Below are positions 55,371-64,000 of a stretch of DNA of 64,000 nt, piece by piece; position 1 is the stretch's first letter, and every line of letters starts with the position of its first letter. Below the pieces are notes generated by a model. It saw only the letters and a list, made by a program, of their open reading frames with translations. It was not told where the DNA came from and did no database searches. This DNA comes from Pollenia angustigena. Lineage: Eukaryota; Arthropoda; Insecta; Diptera; Polleniidae. A program made the position numbers and the translations under genes. The stretch covers positions 222,994,208-223,058,207 of the forward strand of contig OV884058.1 of NCBI GenBank assembly GCA_930367215.1. The letters run 5' to 3'.

Positions 55371-56941
55371 TATACCCTCCACCACAATTAGTTGTGAAGA
55401 GGGTATATTAAGTTTGTCATTCCATGTGAAATTTTTTTATTATTCATCCCAGACCCTTAAAGTATATATATTCTGGGTCCTTGAGTAATTTTAAGTCGAT
55501 TTAGCCATGTCCGTCTGTCTGTCCGTCTGTTAAAAACACGCTCACTTTCGAAAAACTCAAAAGAAATAAACAAACTTGGTGTCAAATTGCTTGTAGTTAT
55601 CCTAAGCAGTTTGGGATTGAAATCCAGCTAAATCGGTTCAATAGGATCTGAGCTATGAATCAAAATGTGGAACCACCACCTAAAAAAAATTGATAATTTT
55701 GTTACAAAAACTAACATAAATGGTGGAAAAATGCACAGAATGATATAAGATTTCGCAACAGTTTTATTTAACTGGAAATCACGCTGGAAAATTTCTTTAA
55801 AATCCGTCCATGATTTACCCTAGGCCCCATATAAGCCCTACTCCCGGAGAACAGTATAGTAAGCCTAAAACCCTAACTAACAATGCTATCATAACAAATT
55901 TTATCACGTCACAGTTAAAAAGGACAAGAAATAAAACTATTAAGTTTCGTGAAAGACTGTGAAATTTCGTAAAGATCAGTTCATAATTTACCCTAGGCTC
56001 AATATAAACCTTACTCCCGGAAAACAGCTTAGTTCGCCTAAAAACGTAAAAAATAATGCTATCATAACAAAATTTGGTACATCACAGTTTTATTGAACGA
56101 AAAATAATACTTTACAATTTTGTGAAGAACGGTCCATCATTTACCATAGGCCCCATATAAACCTTACTCCCGGAAAACAGCTTAGTAAACCTAAATACGT
56201 AAAAATTATGCTATCATAACAAAATTTAGAACATATAAGTTTTACAGGACTATAAATAAGACTGTGAAATTTCGTGAAGATCAGTTCATAATTTACCCTA
56301 GGCCCCATATAAACCTTACTCCCGGAAAACAGCTTAGTACGCCTAAAAACGTAAAAAATAACGCTATCATAACAAAATTTGATACATCACAGTTTTATAG
56401 AACTAGAAATGACACTGTGAAATTTGGTGAAGATCGGTGCATAACTTACCATAGGCCTCATATAAAGCCCACTCTGGTAAAATAATTAAATACGCGGTAA
56501 ACTTTCTTCCAGTTTAGCTTCATATGGCCAGAAAAAATGTTATGCAATTTTGTGATATACGGTCCATAATTTTCCTTAGATTCCATTTTAGCAGCCTTCT
56601 GAAATTTACTGCAAACGCTTAAACTAATTGCACCGCTGTATTGAAATTTATGTTTTTTAATACCAGAAATCGTTCTGCAGAATTTGGAATGATTGGTTCA
56701 TAGCTTGCTATGGCTTTTATATAATTTGTTCTCTTGAAAATCATTTAAGTTCAGCTTACACTAATATTCTACTCAAACTTTTTAAAATTGATTCTGATTG
56801 TCGATCAATAATTTTATATAGGTCTAAGCCGCAACAAATTTTAATGCAGATGTCTGTTTTTACATATTACTCCTAAAACATTCGAAGTGTCGGTGGAGGG
56901 TATCAAAGATTCGGCACAGCCGAATATAGCACTCTAACTTG
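55371..56941 (-). mobile_element. Fly repeat, full length, inverse of the 25681 type
   Basis: Starts TATACCCTCCACCACAATTA, has CCATGTCCGTCTGTCTGTCC near 55507, and ends GGTGGAGGGTATCAAAGATT then GCACTCTAACTTG. Both ends match 25681-26876 in reverse. Non-coding; interior tandem repeats. Confidence 0.65.
55790..56480. repeat. Tandem repeat, about 125-175-bp units
   Basis: TTTACC(C/A)TAGGCCCCATATAA, ACTCCCGGAAAACAG, CTATCATAACAAAATTT recur five times (near 55806, 55985, 56140, 56290, 56445). Units differ in length through small deletions. Confidence 0.7.
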
Positions 56942-57418
56942 TTTATTTTGTATTTTATTTTATTTTTTCTGACACAAAACACAAAAAATTAAAGCAAATT
57001 AAAAAAACTGATATCCAAAGCGAATTCATTACAGGTACTATAACAAGTAACAACAACAAGTAACAACACCAAAAACACAACATTGTATTTTAATTGTTGC
57101 TTTCGTTGGTCGATATGTCAAAAACACAAGAAACTTTTGACATTCCTCTCTCTAATTTAATAAAAAAAAGTTGCACAGCTGTGCTTTCAACGCCACCTAC
57201 TTGTTGTCAAATTTCAGTATAAAAACAAAACAATATTTTGACGTTTCATGATTTTTGTGGATACAGCTGATGAACGGCTGACGAGTTGAGTTTACCTTGT
57301 TGAATTCGCCTTGAATCGGTTTTTGTAAAATCATTTTACGCTGTCAAAAACAGAAACAACACAAAACAGAAACAAAGATAAGTCTGAGTTCATACGGCTC
57401 GTGTCTTAAGCTTCGTAC

Positions 57419-57637
57419 AGACGATGGTCAGATCTTACAATATTGTAAGCAGGCGTTGCCAACAGCAATATTTTTCTGACAATGGTGCATTGTCAGATGC
57501 ATTAATTTTGCACTTCTGCAAATACAAATGAGCTTACAATGTTCACACAGTTGTAAGACATTTTAGCCAAATTTAATGCAATTTAAGCAACGCTGCTTAC
57601 CAATATTGTAAGATCTGACCATCGTCTGTACGAAGCT
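57419..57637. mobile_element. MITE (AGCTTCGTACAGACGATGG) with TTA duplication
   Basis: Inverted ends of about 45 bases (AGCTTCGTACAGACGATGGT and on), flanked by TTA (57416-57418, 57638-57640). Confidence 0.85.
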
Positions 57638-57640
57638 TTA

Positions 57641-58232
57641 GTCCCAATTAACACTAAGGACATTTCTTGCCGGACATTTTTTGAATTCTCTTTTAGAGTC
57701 TTAACACAAGGTTTGCGGTGCGGTGCGATTTCTCGTTGCGGGAGAGAAAAATAAACATAATACAACGGAGGACGTCGACGGAAATAGTTGTCATTTTTTG
57801 TTTAAATTTTTATTAATTTATTTGTGCACAAATTTTTATCATGTTGTTTGTTTTCAATAATGTTGTGAACATAGCCAATTATTCAAAAACTATGGCAACA
57901 TCAGAATGGGAACAAGTATCAAAAATTGAGAGACAAGGCGAATTCAATTCGCTTTGTTGAGAGAGAAAGAAAGTCCGCAATTAAAATAAAATAGATTATA
58001 ATTTCATGCCGTTCCGCACTGCGGTTTTTTACTTCAAAATCGTATGAAAAACCGCACCGCACAAAATAATCGTTACATTGTGTTCAGACTCTTACCTGAA
58101 GCGTTTACATATGAAACATTAGAAGTCAGACAAAAATTAATACTTGTATGTAAACTACGAAAAGTAAGAAAGAGAAATGAAAAAATGTCCCCTCTCCGTC
58201 AAACTTCGTCAATCCCTAGTGTAAATTGGGAC
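57641..58232. mobile_element. MITE (GTCCCAATTTACACTAGGG) with TTA duplication
   Basis: GTCCCAATTAACACTAAGGA and TCCCTAGTGTAAATTGGGAC, flanked by TTA (57638-57640, 58233-58235). The left TTA is shared with the neighbour, so the two inserted at the same target in succession. Confidence 0.8.
57695..58093. mobile_element. MITE (AGAGTCTTAACACAA...) nested in 57641-58232
   Basis: AGAGTCTTAACACAAGGTTT with GCGGTGCGGTGCG at the left, and CGCACCGCACAAAA... TTGTGTTCAGACTCT at the right. Right flank TTA, left flank TTT. Confidence 0.65.
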
Positions 58233-58307
58233 TTATTGACAAGATTGCTACGAGGCGAGAGGGACGAGGGGAAAAGAAACGAGTACACAGATGCATGGAC
58301 TGTCTTA

Positions 58308-59058
58308 AGGCTCAATTAGGCGAGCGTTGCTGTACCGTATCTGTACTGTATCCATCAGCTGTTCGCTTTTTGTTATATGAAAACCAATACAAAAGCTTAC
58401 CGAAATGCAATGTACCGTAGTTGCAACGTATCAATCTGTATAAAATAGAATTTCATGCCGTTGTTACGTGACATTTGTAAGACAGTGATGGGCGGCTTGT
58501 ATGTTACATTGAATGCGGGTAATTTTGCTCTTTTTTTGGTACTTTTTTCAGTATATCTATGGAATTGCGACAAAACAACTTACAATACATTATATTTCCA
58601 GATATACAAATATACATATGTTTAGATGTTTAAAATAAACAAATGCATATACACATCCAATGAAAAAGGGAAACATATAAAATACTTTAAATGGTATCAA
58701 AGCCTTGTTTGGTGTATGCACATTTACAATATATGTATGCTAAAAATTTATATATGCTAAAATACAAATTTATTTATTGTAAATCTATAATATAAATATC
58801 AAACTAATTACATTTTTTACATACACAAAATACTGTTTTAATACCATTTAAAGTACGTGGTACCTTTTCTGCACAACGGTCACCATTTGAACATTTTTGA
58901 TTCCCATCACTGTGTGTTTTGTTTTATGTATACTATTGCTTTTTGTTTATGTATGGGAAAACATATGACACGTTTTTAAACGTTCTATAACTGCACCAAC
59001 GTGCTTACAGTACGGTGCGCTACATTACGGGTACAGCAACGTTCGCCTAACTGAGCCT
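58308..59058. mobile_element. MITE (AGGCTCAATTAGGCGA) with TTA duplication
   Basis: AGGCTCAATTAGGCGAGCGT and ACGTTCGCCTAACTGAGCCT are inverted, continuing TGCTGTACC. TTA flanks at 58305-58307 and 59059-59061. Confidence 0.85.
58483..58912. mobile_element. hAT-like MITE (CAGTGATGGG) nested in 58308-59058
   Basis: CAGTGATGGGCGGC and GATTCCCATCACTG are inverted hAT-type ends; inner AATGGTATCAAA / TTAATACCATTT also invert. No 8-base duplication is preserved. Confidence 0.5.
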
Positions 59059-59803
59059 TTAACGTTTTGCTTTTTCATTCGTTGTTTAATTTTGTTATTG
59101 TTTTCAATATCAAAAAAGCACATGTCGTCAACATGACATGAATCATTTGAACGCCAATTCATGTTCAAAGAAGGAAAAGGAAGAATCTTGTCAATAAGAC
59201 ATGAGCCGTATGACCTGAGACCAATAAACAAAAATTTTACATCCAACAATTATGAAGCTAAAAAAAAGTTATCAGCAGGGCTTTTAAGAATAGCTTTAAT
59301 GAATTCGCCTTGCTAATATCTTTAAATTACTCAACGTATGTTAAAAAATTTAAAATTGGCTTACTTTTGTACTTTGCGTTTTGTACGTACGAAACGGGGC
59401 AAAGCTCATAAGAAAACCTGCATACCAACTAAGTTGTCAGTTGAAAAAAGCGACATATAATAAAGTACAACGGATTCTATATTCCTCGGCCTTAAGTTTA
59501 AGCTACTTTTCTGCGGAAAACATACCATTTTAAGGAAAAAATGCAATTGTAGGGAAAAAATACTTTTTTAACTTACATATACAGTAGTTTTGACTTAGCT
59601 GCACAATCTCCTTTGCACGATTTTTTGTGCAGGTAAATCAAATATGCAGTTATCCTTAATGCATGTACCTGCCTTAATGACAGGTACACAATTGTGGTTA
59701 CCAGCACAAAAGTGCAGCTAAAGTAAAGTGTATATTTAAAAGTAGAAAAAAAAATTATTTTATTAATACAGAAATTTATATTTCATTAAAATTTTATTTC
59801 AAT

Positions 59804-60508
59804 CCAGCTAGCATTTTCAATCGTCTAGGAGCTTACTGGGAATCTCACAAAGAGTCTTTTTGATCGTCGACGAGCTCATTTTTTAATTGTAGACAATTGC
59901 TCGCACGGAAGAAAATGTTACACGTGCTGATTCGTATGAGAGATTCTTCCATAACGCAGCGAAAAACGCTTATATTAATCGTAAAGGGAATCTTTTATGA
60001 TGTATGTTGAGATTATCTAACGAGTCTTTCAAAACTCATGCCAAGAGTCGTATGAGACTCATGTAGGTATTATTTTACAACTTGTGCAATGCTCAGCCGT
60101 ATGACTAAGCTACCTAAATAAGGGCATCAGGCGTATTTTTTCATGCCAAAACTTCTAATTTTCATACAATTTCTATAAAACGAACCTTTAGGTCGCGTAA
60201 TCAACACCATCCTGTCGGAAAATCCTTTTTTACAGATCCTTAGTCCGGTTTGTTTTATTAAAATTGTATTGGCAATAGCATTTTCATACTTCAAAAACGG
60301 TCTTATTTAGGTAGCTCAGTAATTGTTATACGACTCTTACAGTGAGTCTCAAAAAGTTCATTCCAAGATTTAAAGACGAGCGTGTCAAAAAATAATAAAT
60401 TAAAAAAAGATTTAGATGCTTTTGTTACTCGTCATATAATCACCAGAAGATTCTTTTAGGAGTTGTATATAAAACATAATCGTCTAACAAACTGCCTATG
60501 CTAGCTGG
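59804..60508. mobile_element. TIR element (CCAGCTAGCAT) nested in the pogo-like element
   Basis: CCAGCTAGCATTTTCAATCG at the left, ATGCTAGCTGG at the right. The interior has CACGTGCTGATTCGTATGAG-type sequence and ACTCATGCCAAGAGTCGTAT repeats. A smaller MITE (60107-60322) sits inside. Confidence 0.55.
60107..60322. mobile_element. Small MITE (AGCTACCTAAATAAG)
   Basis: AGCTACCTAAATAAGGGC and GGTCTTATTTAGGTAGCT are inverted; 216 bases. Confidence 0.55.
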
Positions 60509-60529
60509 GAAATAACAGACCATTTTATA

Positions 60530-62535
60530 TCTGTGGCCGTATGGAAAAACTAGATAACTCCATTTTTTGAAAACACGAGCAAAAATACATTTTAAGTTTT
60601 AAACATATTTCGCTAATTATTTCATATGAATTTATGTTATTATGCATGCGCATTAAACAAAACAATATTTTAGATTCAGTTAAAGATTTCTGGTACCATT
60701 AAACTGATTTTTGGACATTAAAACCGAAAATCAATGTCACTTATCTTGTTTTTTCGAAAAATGGAGTTATCTAGTTTTTCCGAAAAAAATTTTTTTTCTT
60801 AAATTATATAAGTATTTTATGGAATTAAGGCAACTTAAGTAATGATTTGTGGAAAAACATCAACTTTTTGACTCAACACGTTAATTTACCCGTTTTTCTA
60901 CGAACAAATGGAGCTATCCAGTTCCAAAAAAATATTTTTTTCCCCTTTATGCTTATAGTATATCAAAAAATAAGCTGAGTTTTTGTCTGTTTTTATACAT
61001 AAACAAAATTAAAAGGTTTACCCTTCTTGATTTTATGAAATGAATTGGCCAGTTTTAATGACGTTGATTAACGTTATAATCGGTTTAACATAGGTTGAAC
61101 CTGAAAAAGAGCTATTGACTTTGTGGTTAACTTTATTTTAATACATATTAAAATTTTAAACAAAAGGTTTTCCGTAAAATTTTTATACTAAACTTGGTAA
61201 TAAGATCGTTTTTAGCTTTTTAGTTTAAAAACAATGTCTTACGCTTCTAATTTGTTTTTTATGCTTTTGATAAAAATAAACGTAATAGTTACACGTGCGT
61301 GCAAAAAATATAAAAATAACACAAGTAAATCAACAATGCGACTGACTAACATAAACTTAGATCCAGACCTTGACCTCATGCAAATACAGACTAAGTTGGA
61401 GGAAATTATTCCACAAGGCAGCACGGAAGAAAATAAAAGGAAGCAAAACGTGATCGAGCAATCGGACAAAGAACTCGTAAATTTAGAAATAAATACTTCA
61501 GAAAACAAACTGAAATCAAGTCGGAAAAAGCTCAAGAGAAGTTTTATTGATGAACATTTAACATTGAGAAGATCGTCAGGGTTGCAGAAAAAAATAATTT
61601 TATAATATTTAAATTTTATTAGTATTAAATATCGTAAAGTGTAAAAAATATGAATATGTTCTTACTAGGAATTATTCTAAGAACTTCTTAGATTAATTTA
61701 AAAAAAATAAAGACATTTACAACCAGGCTCACAATGTCGATAAAAACATTTCTGTCGCATATTTATATTTAAAACAATAATAGAAACTAAAATTCTTTTT
61801 GTTTTCAATATAAATATACGAAAGAAATGTTCTTGTCGACATCATGGGCCAGGCAGTTAATTTGTTCCTTTTTTAAGAAAACTGTTGCCGTATATAAAAA
61901 CTAGGTAGCTCTATTTTTTAATAAAGTTTGTTTGTCTTCCAGATTCAAAAAATGTATTCTTAGAAAAAAAAAACTGGATAAAAATAGTTTTTATTATTTT
62001 TGTACTTACAATTTATTATCTTTGCAACAGAAACAAATAAAAATAAGTATGTTAAAACATTTTTCAAAGTTGCTGTACCACATAGGGTACGGAAGATCTA
62101 TATGGGCAAAAAACTATTACTCGGAAAGATTTCGGGTACAAAAGATGTAATATGCATATAAAGAATGCATAAATATATTCTTTGAATTCTCTAGAGTTGC
62201 AATTATTAGGCTCAACATTATGATCCGAATTTGTTCTATATCGCTCTTTGACTCTTAGTTTTCGAGACAACACAGTTTAAAACTTCTAATTTTTCTGTTT
62301 TCTAAGAGACTATGGAGTTAACTTGTTTTTTCAAAAAATGCATGGAGTTATCTAGTTTTTACATAAAAATTGATATTTTACTGATTTTTGTTTTTCAAAT
62401 AACTATTAAATGAGAAAATATATCAAAATTTCGATCTGACAGAGTGGTAGTAAATGAAACTCGCTTTCTATTTTTTGGTGTTATCTTAATTTTCGCAAAA
62501 AGTGGAGTTAACTAGTTTTTCCATACGGCCACAGA
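60530..62535 (+). mobile_element. TIR element (TCTGTGGCCGTATGGAAAAA) with repeated TGGAGTTATCTAGTTTTT
   Basis: Ends TCTGTGGCCGTATGGAAAAA / TTTTTCCATACGGCCACAGA, flanked by TA (60528-60529, 62536-62537). TGGAG(T/C)TATC(T/C)AGTTTTT recurs at least five times, mostly towards the ends. Encodes one 123-residue frame. Transposon class unknown. Confidence 0.75.
61234..61605 (+). CDS. Hypothetical protein carried by the 60530-62535 element
   Basis: 123 residues. A hydrophobic start (SNLFFMLLIKINVIV) is followed by a charged region: LDPDLDLMQIQTKLEEIIPQ, then NLEINTSENKLKSSRKKLKR and a basic tail. ATG context AACAATG is acceptable. It is the only long frame in the element and could be a nuclear protein or a transposase fragment, but I recognise no motif. 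It may equally be a chance frame; the second Met (61336, MRLTNINLDPDLDLM) gives a more soluble version. Confidence 0.35.
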   Translation: MSYASNLFFMLLIKINVIVTRACKKYKNNTSKSTMRLTNINLDPDLDLMQIQTKLEEIIPQGSTEENKRKQNVIEQSDKELVNLEINTSENKLKSSRKKLKRSFIDEHLTLRRSSGLQKKIIL

Positions 62536-62884
62536 TATGTACATGTTTGTATGTTTATTTAATATAAAAGAAACATTAACAAAAACAATGAGAATTCACA
62601 AAGAACATAAAACATAAAAAAACAAAATAATTGCGATGTATATTTTTATAAACAGCTTAAATTGGATATTTACGTGAAAAAGTGGCCACCATATATTTTT
62701 ATGTGTGCAGCTAACTTTGATGTTTTGTATGAAAATATTTTAAAGCTGCCCAAAAATATGAAAAATGTGCAGGTATACAAAATGCACGTAAAAAAGGATT
62801 TTGAAGAATAATTATTAATTTTGTGCAGTTAAGTCAAAAGTGCACGTAAACAAAAGGCAGTTAAGTCAAAACTACTGTACATAT

Positions 62885-63330
62885 ATAATTTTCTAGGGAA
62901 ATATACTTTTCAAAGAGAAAATAATATTCTATAGGGGAAAAAATAATTGTTCTTAGGAAAATCCTAACGAAGAGATAAAATTTAACGAGAGTGTACCTCA
63001 TTTGGGACCCATGGGTAATCATGAACCTGCCAGAACAAAATTATGCTATGAGGTTAAGATTCATACTATTTTCGGGACAAGTATTTATATGTGAGCAGTG
63101 GTCAAATATAAACCGAATCCAAAAAAAAAAATTCAAGATGATTAAGATTGCAATAAAATATAATAGTTTGGGACCAAATACCCTCTCCACTTTTGTGGTG
63201 TGGGTAAAAATACTTTTCTAGTGCAAAGATACTTTTCTAGGGAAAATATTTTTTTGTAAGTTAAAGATACTTTTTGTTTTTACCGAAAAATACTTTTAAG
63301 GCAAATATATGCTTTTCTAAGTAAAATAGG
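62885..63330. repeat. Remnants of the 19-mer minisatellite
   Basis: ATAATTTTCTAGGGAAATAT, AATACTTTTCTAGTGCAAAG and ATACTTTTCTAGGGAAAATA are diverged units to the right of the pogo-like insertion, the continuation of 51050-53330. Confidence 0.6.
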
Positions 63331-63610
63331 CTCTGTGAAATAAGCCCCAGGTGCAATAAGTCCCAGTGCAATAACTCCTAATGAAATAAATCCCAAAATA
63401 AATAAAATAAGTCCCAAACTGGAAAAAAGAAATAAATCCCAAAAAAATGAAATAATTTCCAAGTCTAAAATTAAAGAACCCCCAACTTTTGGGAGTTGTA
63501 TCGTTATGAAATAACTCCTTAAGACATTAATGAAATAACTGCCAAAAACAGTCCATCGAAAAGAAATGAAATAAGGCCAAAAAAACAATGAAAGAACTCC
63601 CAAAGAAATG
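63329..63610. mobile_element. Foldback element (GGCTCTGTGAAATAAGCCCC), partial
   Basis: The left end GGCTCTGTGAAATAAGCCCC and modules ATGAAATAAATCCCAAA resemble the families at 36997 and 39559. No inverted right end is found before the RING frame, so it is truncated. Confidence 0.55.
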
Positions 63611-63649
63611 TACTGTATATTCGTTTTACTTGAATATTTACATATCAGG

Positions 63650-63858
63650 TTACCAAAAAACTAACATGGAGTCCTCGACATTTTGGCAACAAATGGGGCA
63701 TTTTATTGTATCCTGACCTTTTGTAATGACAGCTGCCTGTAGTTTAAGCACGCAGCTGTTGCAAGTTTTTAGGTGCTTGCATGGCAAACAGAGAATATTT
63801 GATTCACTACCCATACATATGGCACAATCGTTTGTACAAGGATTATCTCCTCTATGGT
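63650..63858 (-). CDS. C-terminal RING-finger fragment (IAP-like C3HC4)
   Basis: On the minus strand the frame reads CTNDCAICMGSESNILCLPC, KHLKTCNSCVLKLQAAVITK, then CPICCQNVEDSMLVFW and a TAA stop at 63652-63650. The spacing C-x2-C-x11-C-x-H-x3-C-x2-C-x18-C-x2-C is a C3HC4 RING, and LPCKHLKTC resembles the LPCGHxxxC of inhibitor-of-apoptosis proteins, where the RING is also C-terminal. RING domains act as ubiquitin ligases. The frame is interrupted at 63858 by a mariner end, so upstream parts lie outside. It sits antisense in the AcCoAS intron and may belong to a repeat (its edge matches the 82-bp array). Confidence 0.6.
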
Positions 63859-64000
63859 ATCGGGTGATTTTTTAGCTATTATCTTTTTGGCAACACTGGT
63901 TTAAACAGCTGACGCACGTTTCGTGTTTTGTTTCACTGTCAAACAGCTTCAGTTTGGTCTATAATTTAACCATGAATCGTCTTACAAACGAACAACGCTT
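63859..64000 (+). mobile_element. Mariner-like element, 5' end, cut by window edge
   Basis: The terminal inverted repeat begins at about 63861 (CGGGTGATTTTTTAGCTATT) after TAT. The leader (AACACTGGTTTAAACAGCTG) leads to the ATG at 63972. Confidence 0.8.
63972..64000 (+). CDS. Mariner transposase N-terminus (partial)
   Basis: MNRLTNEQR is the start of a mariner family transposase (DNA cut-and-paste, DDD catalytic triad). Continues past 64000, so intactness cannot be judged. Confidence 0.75.

Larger units (their letters stand above)
57382..59221. mobile_element. Outer MITE of a nested stack (GTCTGAGTTCATACGGCTC)
   Basis: GTCTGAGTTCATACGGCTCG and the complement at 59195-59221 (GAGCCGTATGACCTGAGAC) are inverted; the arms continue into TGTCTTA...TTGACAAGATT. 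Once the nested elements are removed the remaining element is only about 250-300 bases. Confidence 0.7.
59582..62877. mobile_element. Pogo-like element (CAGTAGTTTTGACTTAGCTGC), TA duplication
   Basis: Ends CAGTAGTTTTGACTTAGCTG and GCAGTTAAGTCAAAACTACTG, flanked by TA (59580-59581, 62878-62879). They resemble pogo termini (CAGTAT...CTTAGCTGC). Subterminal GTGCA(G/C)...TTGACTTA repeats occur at both ends. No pogo transposase remains; 2.7 of the 3.3 kb is two later insertions. It lies inside the 19-mer minisatellite. Confidence 0.8.

Overview
This is a window of a large, AT-rich, intron-bearing insect genome, almost certainly a higher fly (calyptrate Diptera is my inference). The glycine cleavage H-protein gene and the first coding exon of acetyl-CoA synthetase read as insect orthologues. 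From memory both map near 78C in Drosophila melanogaster (ppl and AcCoAS), so their order here probably reflects conserved synteny. The mobile DNA (Penelope with a GIY-YIG domain, Transib, hAT, mariner, a pogo-like element, Helitrons, many MITEs, a tRNA-type SINE) fits the same assignment.

Host genes are few and all on the + strand. (1) The last two coding exons of an unrecognised gene, 3264-3728, with a poly(A) signal just downstream. (2) A complete three-exon lipoate-carrier H-protein gene (ppl/GCSH), 16726-17464. (3) A TATA+initiator core promoter at 48354-48390, a 5' leader, and the first coding exon of AcCoAS, 48667-48977; its next exon is not in the window, so the first coding intron exceeds 15 kb. 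A separate minus-strand C-terminal RING-finger reading frame, 63650-63858, is cut by a mariner insertion and may be a host gene or repeat-borne.

The rest is nested repeats. 0.4-2.9 kb: MITEs and AT-rich tandem repeats. 4.15-6.02 kb: a Penelope-like element with an 18-bp target duplication, an inverted 3' arm, and a TTA-flanked MITE in that arm. 6.3-10.1 kb: a composite fly repeat invaded by MITEs and a head-to-head SINE pair. 10.2-11.1 kb: a mariner relic split by a hAT MITE with a perfect 8-bp duplication. 11.9-13.8 and 45.5-47.4 kb: two Transib (RAG1-related) relics with 5-bp duplications. 19.5-33.1 kb: hAT, Helitron, mariner and retroposon insertions. 37-43.8 kb: foldback elements built of short C-run modules, one inside a Helitron-like element with 120-bp tandem repeats. 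49-64 kb (the AcCoAS intron): a palindromic 19-mer minisatellite, a 131-bp Helitron whose empty site is preserved at 13.16 kb, a stack of TTA-targeting MITEs, and a pogo-like element hosting further elements.

The host genes are metabolic but do not form one pathway: H-protein shuttles the aminomethyl group in mitochondrial glycine cleavage, and AcCoAS makes acetyl-CoA from acetate. No CRISPR, operon, prophage or bacterial feature is present. The most informative signals are the repeat junctions: target duplications, nested order and one empty site give a relative chronology of insertions.
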